A stretch of DNA of 64,000 nt from Arthrobacter sp. FW306-07-I (GTDB lineage Bacteria > Actinomycetota > Actinomycetes > Actinomycetales > Micrococcaceae): positions 744,001-808,000 of the forward strand of contig NZ_CP084550.1 of assembly GCF_021800405.1 (NCBI RefSeq). The letters are read 5' to 3'. A program made the position numbers and the translations under genes. Under the pieces are notes generated by a model that was not told where the DNA came from, did not search any database, and was given only the letters and a program-made list of their open reading frames with translations. Shown here in pieces: positions 23,774-33,161 of this stretch; within the stretch, counting starts at the first letter, position 1; every line of letters begins with the position of its first letter.

Positions 23774-24370
23774 GTGAGACATCTCGGATATACGCGGGTC
23801 AGCACCGCCGGCCAGGACGCCAAGCTGCAGCTTGATGCACTCGTCGGCGTCGGAGTCCAAAAGCGTGATGTCTTCGCCGATGTCACTTCCGGAAGCAGGA
23901 CTGCGATCGAGCGGCCTGGGATGAAGAAGCTCCTGGACTATGTGGAGTCGGGCGACACGGTCGTGGTGTGGCGCATAGACCGGCTCGGCCGGTCCCTCAT
24001 AGATGTCTTGAACACAGTGAACCTGCTTCGGGAGCGTGGTGTGCAGCTGAGGTCAGTCTCGGATGGCATTGACCCTGCCACAACGTCGGGCAGGCTGATG
24101 CTGAACATGCTGGCCACCTTGGCGGAGTACGAGCGGGAGTTGATCGTCGAACGGGTCAACGCCGGGATTGCTGCTGCACGAAAGGGCGGAACAAGGTTCG
24201 GCCGCCCGCTCTCGGACCCCATCGTGATAGCTGACAAGCTGCGGATCGTGACCGACGCGCGGGCCAAGGGCCGCACCGCCGAGGAAGCTGCCCGCCTAGT
24301 CGGGTGGAGCCGGGCAACGCTTTACCGCCACCAGCAAGCCCTCGCTGCCCGCGAGAGCACCACGATGTAG
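23774..24370 (+). CDS. tniR: Serine recombinase (transposon resolvase, TniR-like)
   Basis: A 198-aa resolvase/invertase. It begins with GTG; the catalytic Ser10 lies in GYTRVSTAG, and DTVVVWRIDRLGRS and MLATLAEYERELIVERVNAG carry the expected arginines. A helix-turn-helix of the Hin type, TAEEAARLVGWSRATLYRH, ends the protein. It resolves cointegrates formed by replicative transposition. The transposase gene follows after 8 bases, so the three genes form one operon (resolvase, transposase, ATPase). Confidence 0.92.
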   Translation: MRHLGYTRVSTAGQDAKLQLDALVGVGVQKRDVFADVTSGSRTAIERPGMKKLLDYVESGDTVVVWRIDRLGRSLIDVLNTVNLLRERGVQLRSVSDGIDPATTSGRLMLNMLATLAEYERELIVERVNAGIAAARKGGTRFGRPLSDPIVIADKLRIVTDARAKGRTAEEAARLVGWSRATLYRHQQALAARESTTM

Positions 24371-24378
24371 CTGCCGTC

Positions 24379-25761
24379 ATGAAAGGCGCGGAGCGGTGGC
24401 GGATCCTTCGATTGCACGTCGAAGACGAGATCCCACTCGCGGAGCTGGCCCGGGAATCAAAGGTCAGCCTGCGCACGCTTGAGCGCTGGCACCGGTCGTT
24501 CCAAGACGGTGGCATCGCGGCGCTGGATCCACGTCCCAGGGTCGATGCCGGCAGGCGCCGCACAGCAGCGGAAACCGTGGCGTTCATCGAGAGGCTCGCG
24601 CTGACTAAGCCCCGCCCCAGCCTTGCAACCCTGCACCGGCTCGCTGTCGCCGATGCCCGACAGAGGAACGATCCTGCGCCTGGGTACTCAACCGTTCGGG
24701 ACATCGTTTCGGCCCTGGATCCCGGGCTCGTCACCCTCGCCCTTGAGGGGCCGGCGTCCTACCGCGACCGGCACGAACTCGTGTACCGCCGCCGGGCGGA
24801 ACAGCCGAACCAGATATGGCAGGCCGATCACACCCAGCTCGACATCCTCATTCTCGGCGCAAGCGGTAAACCGGACCGTCCCTGGCTGACCACGGTGATG
24901 GACGACTACTCCAGGGCAATCTGCGGCTACACCGTCTTTACCGGCGCACCCTCAGCCCTGAACACAGCCCTCGCACTTCGGCAGGCGATCTGGCGCAAAC
25001 AGAATCCGTCCTGGGTGATGTGCGGACTTCCAGATATTCTGCACGTCGATCACGGCCCCGATTTCACCAGCGAGCACCTCGAGCGGACCGCTGTGGCGCT
25101 GCATATCCGGACAATCCATTCCACCGTCGGCCGGCCGCAGGGCCGCGGCAAAATCGAGCGCTTTTTCGGCACGATCAATACCGAGGTCCTCGCGGCCCTG
25201 CCCGGGCGCCTCGGACCCGGAATCCGCGCACCACAGCCTGTGCTGGACCTGCCGGCACTTGATCGGGAGATCGGTGCCTTCATCGCCATCTACAACGACC
25301 GGGCACATAGCGAGCTTGGCATCTCACCGCGGGACTCGTGGGTCGCTGACGGATGGCTTCCCCGCATGCCGGACACCCTGGAAGATCTCGATGGGCTCCT
25401 CCTTACCGTTCCGAAAAACCGTGTGGTGCAGCGTGACGGCATCCACTTCCAGGGCCAGCGCTACCTTTCGCCCACCCTGGCCCCGTTCGTGGGACGCACC
25501 ATCACCATCCGCTACGACCCCCGCGACATCTCCGAAATCCGTGTCTTCGACCATGACACCTTTATCTGCACCGCCATCGACGAGGACCACCCGAATCTCC
25601 GGCTGAGTCTTCGGGACGTCGAAGCCGCCCGCCGCGCACGGCGACGCGAGCTGCGCCGCACCATTAACGACCGCATCCCTACCGTTGCTGACCGCGAACA
25701 ACCCCGCATCTCTGAACCACCGCGCCGCCGGCCGCGGCTCCGCACCTACGAAGAGGACTGA
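24379..25761 (+). CDS. tniA: Mu/TnsB-type DDE transposase TniA
   Basis: A 460-aa transposase of the Tn552/TniA/TnsB group. The start is ATG 24379, 8 bp after the resolvase stop. An N-terminal helix-turn-helix (IPLAELARESKVSLRTLERW) is followed by an RNase H-like core with catalytic Asp150 in WQADHTQLD, Asp224 in LHVDHGPDF and Glu260 in GRGKIERFFGT. That gives a D-35-E spacing. The Mu C-terminal beta-barrel domain (VQRDGIHFQGQRYLSPTLAPF) and a very basic tail complete it. It cuts and joins the transposon ends and needs the ATPase encoded next. Confidence 0.93.
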   Translation: MKGAERWRILRLHVEDEIPLAELARESKVSLRTLERWHRSFQDGGIAALDPRPRVDAGRRRTAAETVAFIERLALTKPRPSLATLHRLAVADARQRNDPAPGYSTVRDIVSALDPGLVTLALEGPASYRDRHELVYRRRAEQPNQIWQADHTQLDILILGASGKPDRPWLTTVMDDYSRAICGYTVFTGAPSALNTALALRQAIWRKQNPSWVMCGLPDILHVDHGPDFTSEHLERTAVALHIRTIHSTVGRPQGRGKIERFFGTINTEVLAALPGRLGPGIRAPQPVLDLPALDREIGAFIAIYNDRAHSELGISPRDSWVADGWLPRMPDTLEDLDGLLLTVPKNRVVQRDGIHFQGQRYLSPTLAPFVGRTITIRYDPRDISEIRVFDHDTFICTAIDEDHPNLRLSLRDVEAARRARRRELRRTINDRIPTVADREQPRISEPPRRRPRLRTYEED

Positions 25762-26576
25762 TGATGGACCAGCCATTCATCGTGACCAAGGAACACCGGC
25801 GCTTCACCGAGTTCGCCAACGCCGTGCGGAAAGAGCGCACCATCGGTATCTGCCATGGGGACGCCGGCGTCGGTAAAACCTACTCCGCCCGCCGCTACGC
25901 AAACTGGGATGCGCTGGAACCCTACATAACGGACTGGCGGGCCCGCGACGCAGAGGAAGACGCCAAGCACTTCTCACTCGCCAACAAGACCCGTGCCGTC
26001 TTCTACACCCCCGAAGTACTCTGCCGCCCCAAAGAACTCATGGCAGAAATCCACCGCTCACAGGTCCGGATCGCCTCATGCATCGATGACCACCTCCACC
26101 GCAACGATCCAACAACCCCTCGCCTCATGAACGGCATCACCAAATTGGTTGAACTGCTAATCATCGACGAAGCCGAACGCCTCACCCCAACAGCCCTGGA
26201 ACTCCTCCGGGACAAACACGATCGCACCCAGCTCGGGATCATCCTCATCGGCATGCCCGGCATCGACCAACGATTCCGCCACTACCCCCAGCTCTACAGC
26301 CGCCTCGGATTCTCCCACCGCTACCGCCCCCTCGGCCGCGACGAACTCCTGTTCGTCCTGGACCGGCACTGGAAAAGAATCGGGCGATCACTCGACCCCG
26401 ACGACTTCACCGACGCCCAAGCGATAGCCGCGATCGAGCGGATCACACGCGGCAACTTCCGGCTGCTCGAGCGACTCTTCCCCCAGATCACGCGCGTACT
26501 GAAGATCAATCAACTTGAAACCATCACCGACGACGTCATCGAAGCAGCCGCCAGCACCCTGGTCATCGGCAACTAA
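25761..26576 (+). CDS. tniB: TniB/TnsC-type AAA+ transposition ATPase
   Basis: A 271-aa AAA+ ATPase that selects target DNA and activates the transposase. Walker A is GDAGVGKT (33-40) and Walker B is LLIIDEAER (about 131-139), followed by a sensor in IILIGMPGID and an arginine cluster near RLGFSHRYRP. Its ATG overlaps the transposase stop (TGATG). No TniQ gene follows, so this resembles the simpler two-protein Tn552 machinery rather than the four-gene Tn402 set. Confidence 0.9.
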   Translation: MMDQPFIVTKEHRRFTEFANAVRKERTIGICHGDAGVGKTYSARRYANWDALEPYITDWRARDAEEDAKHFSLANKTRAVFYTPEVLCRPKELMAEIHRSQVRIASCIDDHLHRNDPTTPRLMNGITKLVELLIIDEAERLTPTALELLRDKHDRTQLGIILIGMPGIDQRFRHYPQLYSRLGFSHRYRPLGRDELLFVLDRHWKRIGRSLDPDDFTDAQAIAAIERITRGNFRLLERLFPQITRVLKINQLETITDDVIEAAASTLVIGN

Positions 26577-26639
26577 CGACAAAGAGCGCCAACAAAACAC
26601 CGCCAGAGAGCGCCGAACTCCACACTCTTGGAAGAAGTT

Positions 26640-26678
26640 CCGAGTTTGTAGCGGAAACGGTCGTTTTTGCATACGACA
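26640..26678 (-). repeat. Probable right end of the tniR-tniA-tniB transposon
   Basis: Read on the minus strand from 26678, the sequence starts TGTCGTATGCAAAAACGACC, with the 5'-TGTCG tip typical of TniA/TnsB elements. It lies about 100 bp after tniB. No matching left end was seen upstream of 23774, so the outer limit on that side is unknown. Confidence 0.5.
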
Positions 26679-26971
26679 GCAGCCTCGCGGTTCGAGTACC
26701 TATACGGGGCCACCACGCCTCATTTCTCTGACCGGGAGTTCCTTTCTTCATACCACCAGCCGGCCCATGCGGATGATGTCAGTCGGCCCCCGGCCGGGGA
26801 CGGTGGCCCGCCCCATGAGAAGGCATCGAGGTGGTGTTCTTGGTACAGCATCATTGCCAGGTGGTTCAGCAGCGGGATCACGGTCTGTTTCCTTTTTGAT
26901 GAGGCGGCGTGGTGGCGGGACGGCGTCGTCCTGCCCGTCGGCGGAGTTGCTGGGAGGTTCTTGTCGGATGC
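26679..26971. other. Short non-coding stretch downstream of maleylacetate reductase
   Basis: On the minus strand the reading frame of the maleylacetate reductase stays open for about 80 codons beyond its stop (…LLNHLAMMLYQEHHLDAF…) but has no start with a ribosome site. I treat it as untranslated sequence or a gene remnant. Confidence 0.3.
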
Positions 26972-28045
26972 TCAGGCGCCGCTTTGGGCCGGGTTGGTTC
27001 CGGCCCATGCGGCATGCAGCAGCCTTTCAAGGTCCGCGGTGCCGACGCGGCGGGGGTTCGATGGCGGCACGGTGGGCAGAATGAGTTTGGCGGCTGCGGG
27101 GATCTGGTCTTCGTTGAAGCCAAGGTCTCGCAGCGCGGACGGGGCGTCGAGGGCTTCGTAGAGGGCTGTGAGCCCGGCAAGGGCCTCGGAGCTGGCCAGG
27201 GCTGTGGCGATGCGCCGGCCGGCATCAGGTGCTGTCGGCACGTTGAACGCGGTGACGTGGGGCAGCACGACGGCGTGCACCTCGGCGTGGGGCAGGTTGA
27301 AGGTCCCGCCCAGCACATGACAGATCTTGTGGTGCAGTCCAGCACCGGCAGAAGCGAACGACGCCGCGGCCAGATATGCTCCGCAGAGGGCCTGCTCGCG
27401 TCCGTGCGATCCTGAGGGCGTGGCACTGACCGCCGGCAGCCCCCTGGCAAGGAGGCCCATGCCTTCGCTGGCCAGCGCGGCATTGATCGGATTGGCCCGC
27501 GGCGCCCAGAGGGCGTCGATGCAGTGGGCCATGGCATTCAGCCCGGAGGTCACCGAGAGCCTGACCGGCAGAGAATACGTCAGAGTGACGTCGTAGATCA
27601 CCGCCGAGGGCAGCACCCGGTCATCGACGCCGGTGGACTTGCGGGATTGTTCGGTGATGCCCCAGACATCCGTGGCTTCGGACCCGGCGTAGCTTGTGGG
27701 CACCGCGATGATGGGGAGCCCTGTGGTGAGGGCGATGGCCTTGGCCAGGCCAATTGCGGACCCGCCACCGACAGCGATCAGGAGATCAACATCGTGGGAG
27801 GATGCGGCATCACGGGCCGCGACGGCCTTGGCCGAAGGAACGTGCTGGGCAACGCCGTGGTAGTCCAACACGACCGGAACGCCTGCGGCGAGGTTCCGGG
27901 CCATTGTGCTGTCCCTGGGGCTGGATATCAGCATCGCCCGGAGTGCATCAAGTCGCGAAGCCTCTGCGGCCAGGTGCGCGGCAGCCGTGCCGGATCCGAA
28001 GAGGACCCGTTGGTGCGGGGCTACGTGCTCGAATTGAAGTGCCAT
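26972..28045 (-). CDS. Maleylacetate reductase
   Basis: Iron-containing-alcohol-dehydrogenase-fold enzyme (357 aa from ATG 28045 with a GGAGG site) that reduces maleylacetate to 3-oxoadipate with NAD(P)H, the last step of the hydroxyquinol route. Landmarks are LLIAVGGGSAIGLAKAIAL, PIIAVPTSYAGSEAT, LNAMAHCIDALWAP and AGLHHKICHVLGGTFNLPHA. Its size and the GSEAT and HHKICHVLGG motifs are those of TfdF/ClcE/CphF-type reductases, and it lacks the longer C-terminus of ordinary iron alcohol dehydrogenases. It is the last gene of the block that contains the hydroxyquinol dioxygenase. Confidence 0.92.
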   Translation of the reverse strand: MALQFEHVAPHQRVLFGSGTAAAHLAAEASRLDALRAMLISSPRDSTMARNLAAGVPVVLDYHGVAQHVPSAKAVAARDAASSHDVDLLIAVGGGSAIGLAKAIALTTGLPIIAVPTSYAGSEATDVWGITEQSRKSTGVDDRVLPSAVIYDVTLTYSLPVRLSVTSGLNAMAHCIDALWAPRANPINAALASEGMGLLARGLPAVSATPSGSHGREQALCGAYLAAASFASAGAGLHHKICHVLGGTFNLPHAEVHAVVLPHVTAFNVPTAPDAGRRIATALASSEALAGLTALYEALDAPSALRDLGFNEDQIPAAAKLILPTVPPSNPRRVGTADLERLLHAAWAGTNPAQSGA

Positions 28046-28109
28046 CGGCCCTCCTTCCTCCTTGGAATTGTGATCGTAACTGTCAAGGCTGCAGTTAGGT
28101 GCCCAGACT

Positions 28110-28142
28110 GCAGACCCTGCTGCGGGCAGCTGCAGGGTCTGC
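28110..28142 (-). terminator. Hairpin between the MBL-fold gene and maleylacetate reductase
   Basis: An 11-bp perfect inverted repeat (GCAGACCCTGC / GCAGGGTCTGC) with an 11-base loop, 8 bases after the MBL-fold stop codon. It lacks a T-run on the minus strand, so it may attenuate transcription or protect the message rather than terminate fully. Confidence 0.45.
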
Positions 28143-28149
28143 CGGCTGC

Positions 28150-29349
28150 CTACGCCGTGGCGGTTCCGATGCCGATGACGTCGAGGTCGTGGCCGATCAC
28201 GAGCTGCCCGTCGAAGCCCTTGCCGCAATCCGCCCACACCTCATCGGGCCTGTTTCCCGGGACAAGATGCGAGAGAACAAGTGTTTTGGCTCGCGCTTCC
28301 TGTGCCACGGGGCCGACGTCCTCGATCAAGGTGTGTGCCTTGACCAGGTGTTCATACAGTCCTTCCTGTGCCGGTGTGCGTGGCGTGGGGAAGAGCGACT
28401 CCGGCCATGCCTTGTCGATGACCTCATGCACCAGGGCGTCTGTGTTCTTGGCGAGCTTCACGAGGTTGGGATTTTTCCCAGTGTCGCCGGAGAACACCAC
28501 CGAACCGTCTGCGGTGTCGAATCGGTAGGCCAGGGCCGGGAACACGGGGGCGTGGTTCACGAGCGTTGCCGAAACCTTGACGTGGTCGTCCTCGTAGAAG
28601 GTGAACGGATCCATCTCGGGGCACGGTTGCGTGTTCGGGCTCTTCAGGTACTGGGCGGGAACGGGCACGTCATGGGCCTCCCACAACTGCTCCGGGCGGG
28701 GTTTGCGGTTGTCGAAGAGCCGGTCGTTGAAGTCAGTGGCATAGGCCTGAACGATCAGATCCGTCATTTCCTTCGTTCCCGGCGTCGGGTTCCCTGGGCT
28801 AACCGGTTCGGGGGCAACACCGGAGCCGAAGAGCGCCGGGACCTGGCCCCGGTTGCCTGGACCCCAGATGGGGATCTTCTTGACCGTCTGGAGTCCGTTG
28901 TACAGTCCTTCGCTGAGGATGTTGTTCAGGTCAACGACGTGGTCCGAGTGGAGGTGCGTGAGGAATATCCCCGCGAGCACGTCGAGCGGCCCGTCCAGGT
29001 CCTTGTCGAAATTCGGCCCGAGTTTCGCTGCCCGCAATTGGCGCATGACCCCGTGGCCGGCGTCGATGAGATAGTAGCGGTCCCCGACAACAAGTGCCGA
29101 GGAAATGCCTTCCCGTGTTCCGCCCGGCCAGTAGGGCGGGCCACCGGAGGTGCCCAAAAGCACCAGGCGAGTGCGGTGGCCATCAGCGGCGGCAGGACCA
29201 AACTTCCTGGCCGACGCGGTCGCTCCGGCACTTCCCGACGTCGGTGTGCAGGCCGTGAGCGTCACGGCCGCGGCGCCCAACCCGAAACTGGCAAGCATGC
29301 GACGGCGGGATACTCCCGCCGATTCCAAACTTCCAAGGACATCGCACAT
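28150..29349 (-). CDS. Exported MBL-fold metallohydrolase (Tat/lipoprotein signal)
   Basis: A 399-aa metallo-beta-lactamase-fold hydrolase from ATG 29349. The N-terminus has a twin-arginine stretch SRRRMLASFGLG and a lipobox-like LTAC (Cys34), so it is likely exported and lipidated. The metal site is THLHSDH at 131-137 (HxHxDH), with further ligands in LVNHAPVFPA, VVFSGDTGKN and LVLSHLVPG. The GTSGGPP start of the core resembles tRNase Z/arylsulfatase-like MBL proteins. It lies between the phenol monooxygenase and maleylacetate reductase genes, so a hydrolytic role on an aromatic precursor (ester or lactone) outside the membrane is possible. The substrate is unknown. Confidence 0.82.
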   Translation of the reverse strand: MCDVLGSLESAGVSRRRMLASFGLGAAAVTLTACTPTSGSAGATASARKFGPAAADGHRTRLVLLGTSGGPPYWPGGTREGISSALVVGDRYYLIDAGHGVMRQLRAAKLGPNFDKDLDGPLDVLAGIFLTHLHSDHVVDLNNILSEGLYNGLQTVKKIPIWGPGNRGQVPALFGSGVAPEPVSPGNPTPGTKEMTDLIVQAYATDFNDRLFDNRKPRPEQLWEAHDVPVPAQYLKSPNTQPCPEMDPFTFYEDDHVKVSATLVNHAPVFPALAYRFDTADGSVVFSGDTGKNPNLVKLAKNTDALVHEVIDKAWPESLFPTPRTPAQEGLYEHLVKAHTLIEDVGPVAQEARAKTLVLSHLVPGNRPDEVWADCGKGFDGQLVIGHDLDVIGIGTATA

Positions 29350-29420
29350 GAAGGTGGCTCCTGTCAGATTTCTCCACCCGCAGGCGACTCTGCCGGCGGG
29401 CGGGTGTGCTTGTTGTGCGA

Positions 29421-29453
29421 GGGGCACCCCCGAAACCAGGCCGGGGGTGCCCC
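29421..29453 (-). terminator. Strong hairpin between monooxygenase and MBL-fold genes
   Basis: An 11-bp perfect stem (GGGGCACCCCC / GGGGGTGCCCC) with an 11-base loop, 27 bases past the monooxygenase stop. It has no T-run on the minus strand. It may end or weaken transcription so that downstream genes are expressed less. Confidence 0.5.
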
Positions 29454-29480
29454 TAAAATGATTGACTTGTGTGAGCAGGC

Positions 29481-31079
29481 TCAGCTGCGCTTGAGGAACA
29501 GGCTGACGTCGTCGTTGTTGATGAGGTCAGGGACGGTCCAGCCGTCCAGGTCGTACTCGGACATGCACAAGTCCGCGAAACCCTTCATGGAGTCCGTGGT
29601 GCCCTGTGCTTGGGCGGCGAAGAGGATCTCGGCCTTGACGTTCTCGTGGTTGCCGGAGTAGTTCCGTTCGTAGAGTTCGTGGCGGCCGCCGAATTCGGTG
29701 CCGATGGAGTCCCAGAGGAGCTTCATGAGTTTGACCCGGTCCACGGCTTCCACGCCGTCGGACCCGCGGACGTACTTGTCCAGGTAGGGCCGGATTTCCG
29801 GGGTCTTGAAGTCCAGCGCTGAGGAGTTCAGATAGATCAGGCCGGAGGCGACGTCCTGTTCGATGATTTCCTTGATCCGCGGGTAACCGATGGCCATGAA
29901 CATCCGGTACGCCAGGCCGTAGTCCAGCTTCGGAAGAACGGTGCCGTTGGGGCCTTGGTCGGGGTTCAGCGTCATCCCGTCGATGAGTGCGTTGAACATG
30001 TTGCGCCAGCCCAGGACCTCACCGACGCGGGTCTGCACGCCGCGGAAGTCCTGGGTACCAGCAACTTCGAGGGCTTTGAGCAACAGGCCGGCGATGAAGT
30101 CCAGCTTTGTGGCGAGGCGGATGACGCCCTGGAAGGTGAAGCGGTTGATGAACCCGGTCTGCGGGAAGAAGTTGTTGATCTTCTCCACATCCCCATAAGC
30201 GAAGACGTTCTCCCACGGGATCAGGACCTTATCGAACACGAAGACCGAATCGTTTTCGTCCATCCGGGACGAGAGCGGGTAATCAAAAGGAGTGCCCATC
30301 ACAGCGGCCTGGTGGCTGTAGGAGGCGCGGCTGATCAGCTTCACCCCGGGCGCATCCATCGGAACGGTGCAGATCAGGGCGAATTCCTTGCGCTTGATGG
30401 GCAGGCCGTAGTGGGCGATGAAGTTGTAGTTCGTGATGGCCGAGCCGGTGGCAACGACCTTGGCTCCGGAAACGACCAGGCCGGAGTCTGTTTCCTTCTC
30501 GACCTTCATGAACACGTCGCCCACCTGGTCCGGCGGGAGGTGGCGGTCCACCGGCGGGTTGATGATCGCGTGGTTCCAGTACAGGACCTTCTCCTGGGAC
30601 TCCTTGTACCAACGCTTCGCGTTCTCCTGAAACGGTTCGTAGAAGTCCGGCATGCCGCCCAGGGTGCCCAGGAAAGCTGCCTTGTAGTCCGGGGAGCGGC
30701 CGAGCCAGCCGTAGCTCATCCGCGCCCAGGTCTCGATCGCGACGCGGTCCTTCTTCAGGTCCTCCACACTGTGCGGGGTGCGGAAGAAAGACATCGTCTT
30801 GCCCCCGGACCCGGTGTCCGTAGGCACCATCAGCTTGTCCTGCAACTCGGGCTTGTGCATGGCGTCGTAGAGCCTGGCCGCCATGCGGATGGAGTTCCGG
30901 AACGCCGGGTGGGTGGTCACATCCTTGACGCGCTCACCATAAATCCACACTTCCCGGTCGTCCTTGAGCGAGTTGATGTACTCATCCCCCGTCATTGGCA
31001 TCTTCGGGTTAGCGGGCGTGGTCCTTTCATCCATGGAGGGGCCGGATGAAGGAACATTCTGGTCGAGGGTCTCGGTCAT
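29481..31079 (-). CDS. FADH2-dependent phenol monooxygenase (HpaB/TcpA/NpdA2-like)
   Basis: A large oxygenase component of a two-component flavin monooxygenase (532 aa), a family that hydroxylates 4-nitrophenol, chlorophenols or 4-hydroxyphenylacetate with FADH2 from a separate reductase. Landmarks are the N-terminal [62 protein letters not shown] and [18 protein letters not shown]. The flavin reductase gene lies 32 bp upstream on the same strand and the hydroxyquinol dioxygenase follows that. The context favours conversion of a para-substituted phenol to hydroxyquinol with loss of the substituent; which phenol cannot be read from sequence. Confidence 0.9.
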   Translation of the reverse strand: MTETLDQNVPSSGPSMDERTTPANPKMPMTGDEYINSLKDDREVWIYGERVKDVTTHPAFRNSIRMAARLYDAMHKPELQDKLMVPTDTGSGGKTMSFFRTPHSVEDLKKDRVAIETWARMSYGWLGRSPDYKAAFLGTLGGMPDFYEPFQENAKRWYKESQEKVLYWNHAIINPPVDRHLPPDQVGDVFMKVEKETDSGLVVSGAKVVATGSAITNYNFIAHYGLPIKRKEFALICTVPMDAPGVKLISRASYSHQAAVMGTPFDYPLSSRMDENDSVFVFDKVLIPWENVFAYGDVEKINNFFPQTGFINRFTFQGVIRLATKLDFIAGLLLKALEVAGTQDFRGVQTRVGEVLGWRNMFNALIDGMTLNPDQGPNGTVLPKLDYGLAYRMFMAIGYPRIKEIIEQDVASGLIYLNSSALDFKTPEIRPYLDKYVRGSDGVEAVDRVKLMKLLWDSIGTEFGGRHELYERNYSGNHENVKAEILFAAQAQGTTDSMKGFADLCMSEYDLDGWTVPDLINNDDVSLFLKRS

Positions 31080-31111
31080 GATATTTCCTTTCAGGAAAGA
31101 CTGCGGAAGGG

Positions 31112-31690
31112 TTAAGGGTTGGTGAAGGGTTTGAAGGAGCTGGAGCCAGCAAACCAGCCGGACTCGGGGGCGTCGCCGGAGTGGTCCCAGGGGGCGCCTT
31201 CAACCAGCCTTCCGATTTCGCGGAACTTTCCGCCGTAGAACAGGAGCGGGGGCCGCCGCGTGATCTCCATAGCGATGACTTCGCCGACGACGATGATATG
31301 GTCGCCGCCGTCATAGATATTCCAGGGCCGGCATTCGAGCGTTGCCGCATTTTTGGTCAGCACGGGCACGGTGCCGTCGACGGTCCATTCCGGTTCTTCG
31401 TCCATGACTTTGCCGGCGAAGTGCAGGGCAACGTCCATCTGCTCCAGGGAGAGGATGTTGATAGCGAAGGGTGCGCCCTCCAGGTAGCGGGCGGCCCGGG
31501 ACGTCCGGGTCAGCGTCACCTGGGCCAGTGGCGGATCCAGGGAGACGGCGGTGAAGGCGTTGACAGTCGCGCCGTGCGGTACTCCGTCGTCCGAGCGTGT
31601 GGTGACCACCGTGACACCGGTGGCGAACGTGCCGAAGGCGTGACGCAGTTCGCGGGTGTCAATCGGAGCCATGACTGCTTGCTGAGTCAC
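31112..31690 (-). CDS. Flavin reductase, small component of the phenol monooxygenase
   Basis: A 192-aa NAD(P)H:flavin oxidoreductase of the HpaC/flavin reductase-like FMN-binding split-barrel family. Typical segments are [47 protein letters not shown] and [20 protein letters not shown]. It supplies reduced FAD by diffusion to the oxygenase encoded 32 bp downstream. The start could be one codon set later (MAPIDTREL), since MTQQAVM has two Met residues. Confidence 0.9.
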   Translation of the reverse strand: MTQQAVMAPIDTRELRHAFGTFATGVTVVTTRSDDGVPHGATVNAFTAVSLDPPLAQVTLTRTSRAARYLEGAPFAINILSLEQMDVALHFAGKVMDEEPEWTVDGTVPVLTKNAATLECRPWNIYDGGDHIIVVGEVIAMEITRRPPLLFYGGKFREIGRLVEGAPWDHSGDAPESGWFAGSSSFKPFTNP

Positions 31691-31828
31691 TGCTGCCTCC
31701 TAAGGATTTGGCCTGTTTTCGGCAAGGCGGTATCAGGGTGGGTGGTTTGTTCGGGCCAGTTGCTTGCATGCGGTACTTGCGGCCCGCCAGAGGGGTGTTG
31801 GTGTGTGTCCGCCGGGTGGTCCCGGGTG

Positions 31829-32677
31829 TCAGTCCTGCGGGTCGAGGACGAAGTCGTAGGTGACTTCCCGGCCCGCACCGTCTGTGCGGTCGGTCGGCGC
31901 CAGGACAAGTTCGGGCTTGACCGCCGAGGCGATGTCGTCGGCGACGTGCTGGTCGCCTTCGAAATACAGCTGGGTGGTGATGAGCTGGTGCCCCGGTGCC
32001 GAGACCTTGAGGTGCAGGTGTGCCGGGCGCCAGGCGTGCCAGCCGGCTGCGGCGATGAGCTGTCCGCAGGCTCCGTCCGTGGGAATTTGGTAGGGGGCGG
32101 GCTGCATGGTGTTGATCTGGAAATTGCCCTCCTGATCCGCCACCACGGTGCCGCGGAGGTTCCATTCCGGGAGGTTCGGGGCGAACTGGGAGTAGAAGCC
32201 GAGGTCGTCGGCGTGCCAGATTTCGATCTTGGCGCCAGCGAGCGGCTGGCCGGCAACGTTGGTGACTTGGCCTTGGAACAGCAACGGGGTGCCGGGCTCG
32301 TCGTCGCGCATGGGGAGTGTGGCCGGGGTGTTCTGTTCGGGCGAATCCGGCAGGTAGTAGGGGCCCTCGATGGTGCCCTTGGAGCCGTGCCGGTTGGCGT
32401 TGGCCACTTCCTCCACTGAGTGCTCCACCCAAACATCCAGGAACAGCGGCCACTCGCCGTCTTCGCCGACCTTGATGAGCCACGCCTTGAGGGCGTTGTA
32501 CTCGTCGTAACTGACATGTTCTTCAAGGACGGTGTCGTTGACGGCTTTGATGACACGGCCTGCGAGCTTGCTGACGCGCTCCTGGCTCGTTGCCGCGGTG
32601 AACTGCTTGTTCTCCCGGAACCGGGCGGTGGCCCCTGCGCCTGAAGCGGCGGCGGTTGCCTGAGTTTCCGTCTTCAT
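31829..32677 (-). CDS. Hydroxyquinol 1,2-dioxygenase (intradiol)
   Basis: A non-heme Fe(III) intradiol dioxygenase (282 aa, start ATG with AAAGGAG) that opens hydroxyquinol to maleylacetate. The N-terminal helical linker (residues 25-100) carries WPLFLDVWVEHSVEE. The catalytic domain has GTIEGPYYLPDSP (first Tyr ligand), GAKIEIWHADDLGFYS (second Tyr nearby) and HAWRPAHLHLKVSAPGH (the two His ligands). Its length and the GPYYLPDSP motif suit hydroxyquinol enzymes better than catechol 1,2-dioxygenases. It is upstream of the monooxygenase pair in the same direction. Confidence 0.92.
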   Translation of the reverse strand: MKTETQATAAASGAGATARFRENKQFTAATSQERVSKLAGRVIKAVNDTVLEEHVSYDEYNALKAWLIKVGEDGEWPLFLDVWVEHSVEEVANANRHGSKGTIEGPYYLPDSPEQNTPATLPMRDDEPGTPLLFQGQVTNVAGQPLAGAKIEIWHADDLGFYSQFAPNLPEWNLRGTVVADQEGNFQINTMQPAPYQIPTDGACGQLIAAAGWHAWRPAHLHLKVSAPGHQLITTQLYFEGDQHVADDIASAVKPELVLAPTDRTDGAGREVTYDFVLDPQD

Positions 32678-32831
32678 GATGACTCCTTTGTCTCTGAACG
32701 ACTCAGCGATGCTCCTCCGGCGCCCGGAGTCAATCGGCCCATTGTGCGCCGGATCACATCCTGATTATGGAACAAGCCTAGGAGTCGAATTGAGCGAAGT
32801 GAAATACTTATTTAGGCTAGATTGAAAGCTT

Positions 32832-33143
32832 TTACATATGAATCCGTGGGGAATCATCCGTCGGCTGTTCGACGGCGGACGGATGCTTGGCGAGCGGGGT
32901 GACCTTGATGACCATGTAGGGGAAGAGCGGAAGCCCGGAGAGCAGCGCGTGCAGTTCATCGTTGTCGGCAACGTCGAAAACCGAGTAGTTGGAGTATTCG
33001 CCCACCACGCGCCACAAATGCTTCCAGCGGCCATCCCGCTGGAGTCCCTGGCAGTACTCGCGTTCCTCAGCCTTGATGGCTTCAGCAGTTTCCTGGGGCA
33101 TGTCGTTCGGGATGGTGACGTCCATTCGGACCAGATACAGCAT
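32832..33143 (-). CDS. catC: Muconolactone delta-isomerase
   Basis: A small decameric isomerase (103 aa) that converts muconolactone to 3-oxoadipate enol-lactone in the catechol branch of the beta-ketoadipate pathway. The whole length fits CatC: MLYLVRMDVTIPNDMP, an EREYCQGLQRDGRWKHLWRVVG helix-strand unit, YSVFDVADNDELHALLSGLP and FPYMVIKVTPLAKHPS. It is separated from catB by 18 bp, so the two are one unit. A 154-bp gap to the hydroxyquinol dioxygenase could hold another promoter. Confidence 0.93.
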   Translation of the reverse strand: MLYLVRMDVTIPNDMPQETAEAIKAEEREYCQGLQRDGRWKHLWRVVGEYSNYSVFDVADNDELHALLSGLPLFPYMVIKVTPLAKHPSAVEQPTDDSPRIHM

Positions 33144-33161
33144 GTCTTCTCCAAGAGGTTG

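Noticed and set aside
28099..29661. 520-codon plus-strand frame opposite the MBL-fold gene
   Set aside because: The minus-strand MBL protein has a full HxHxDH site and export signal, so this is a shadow.
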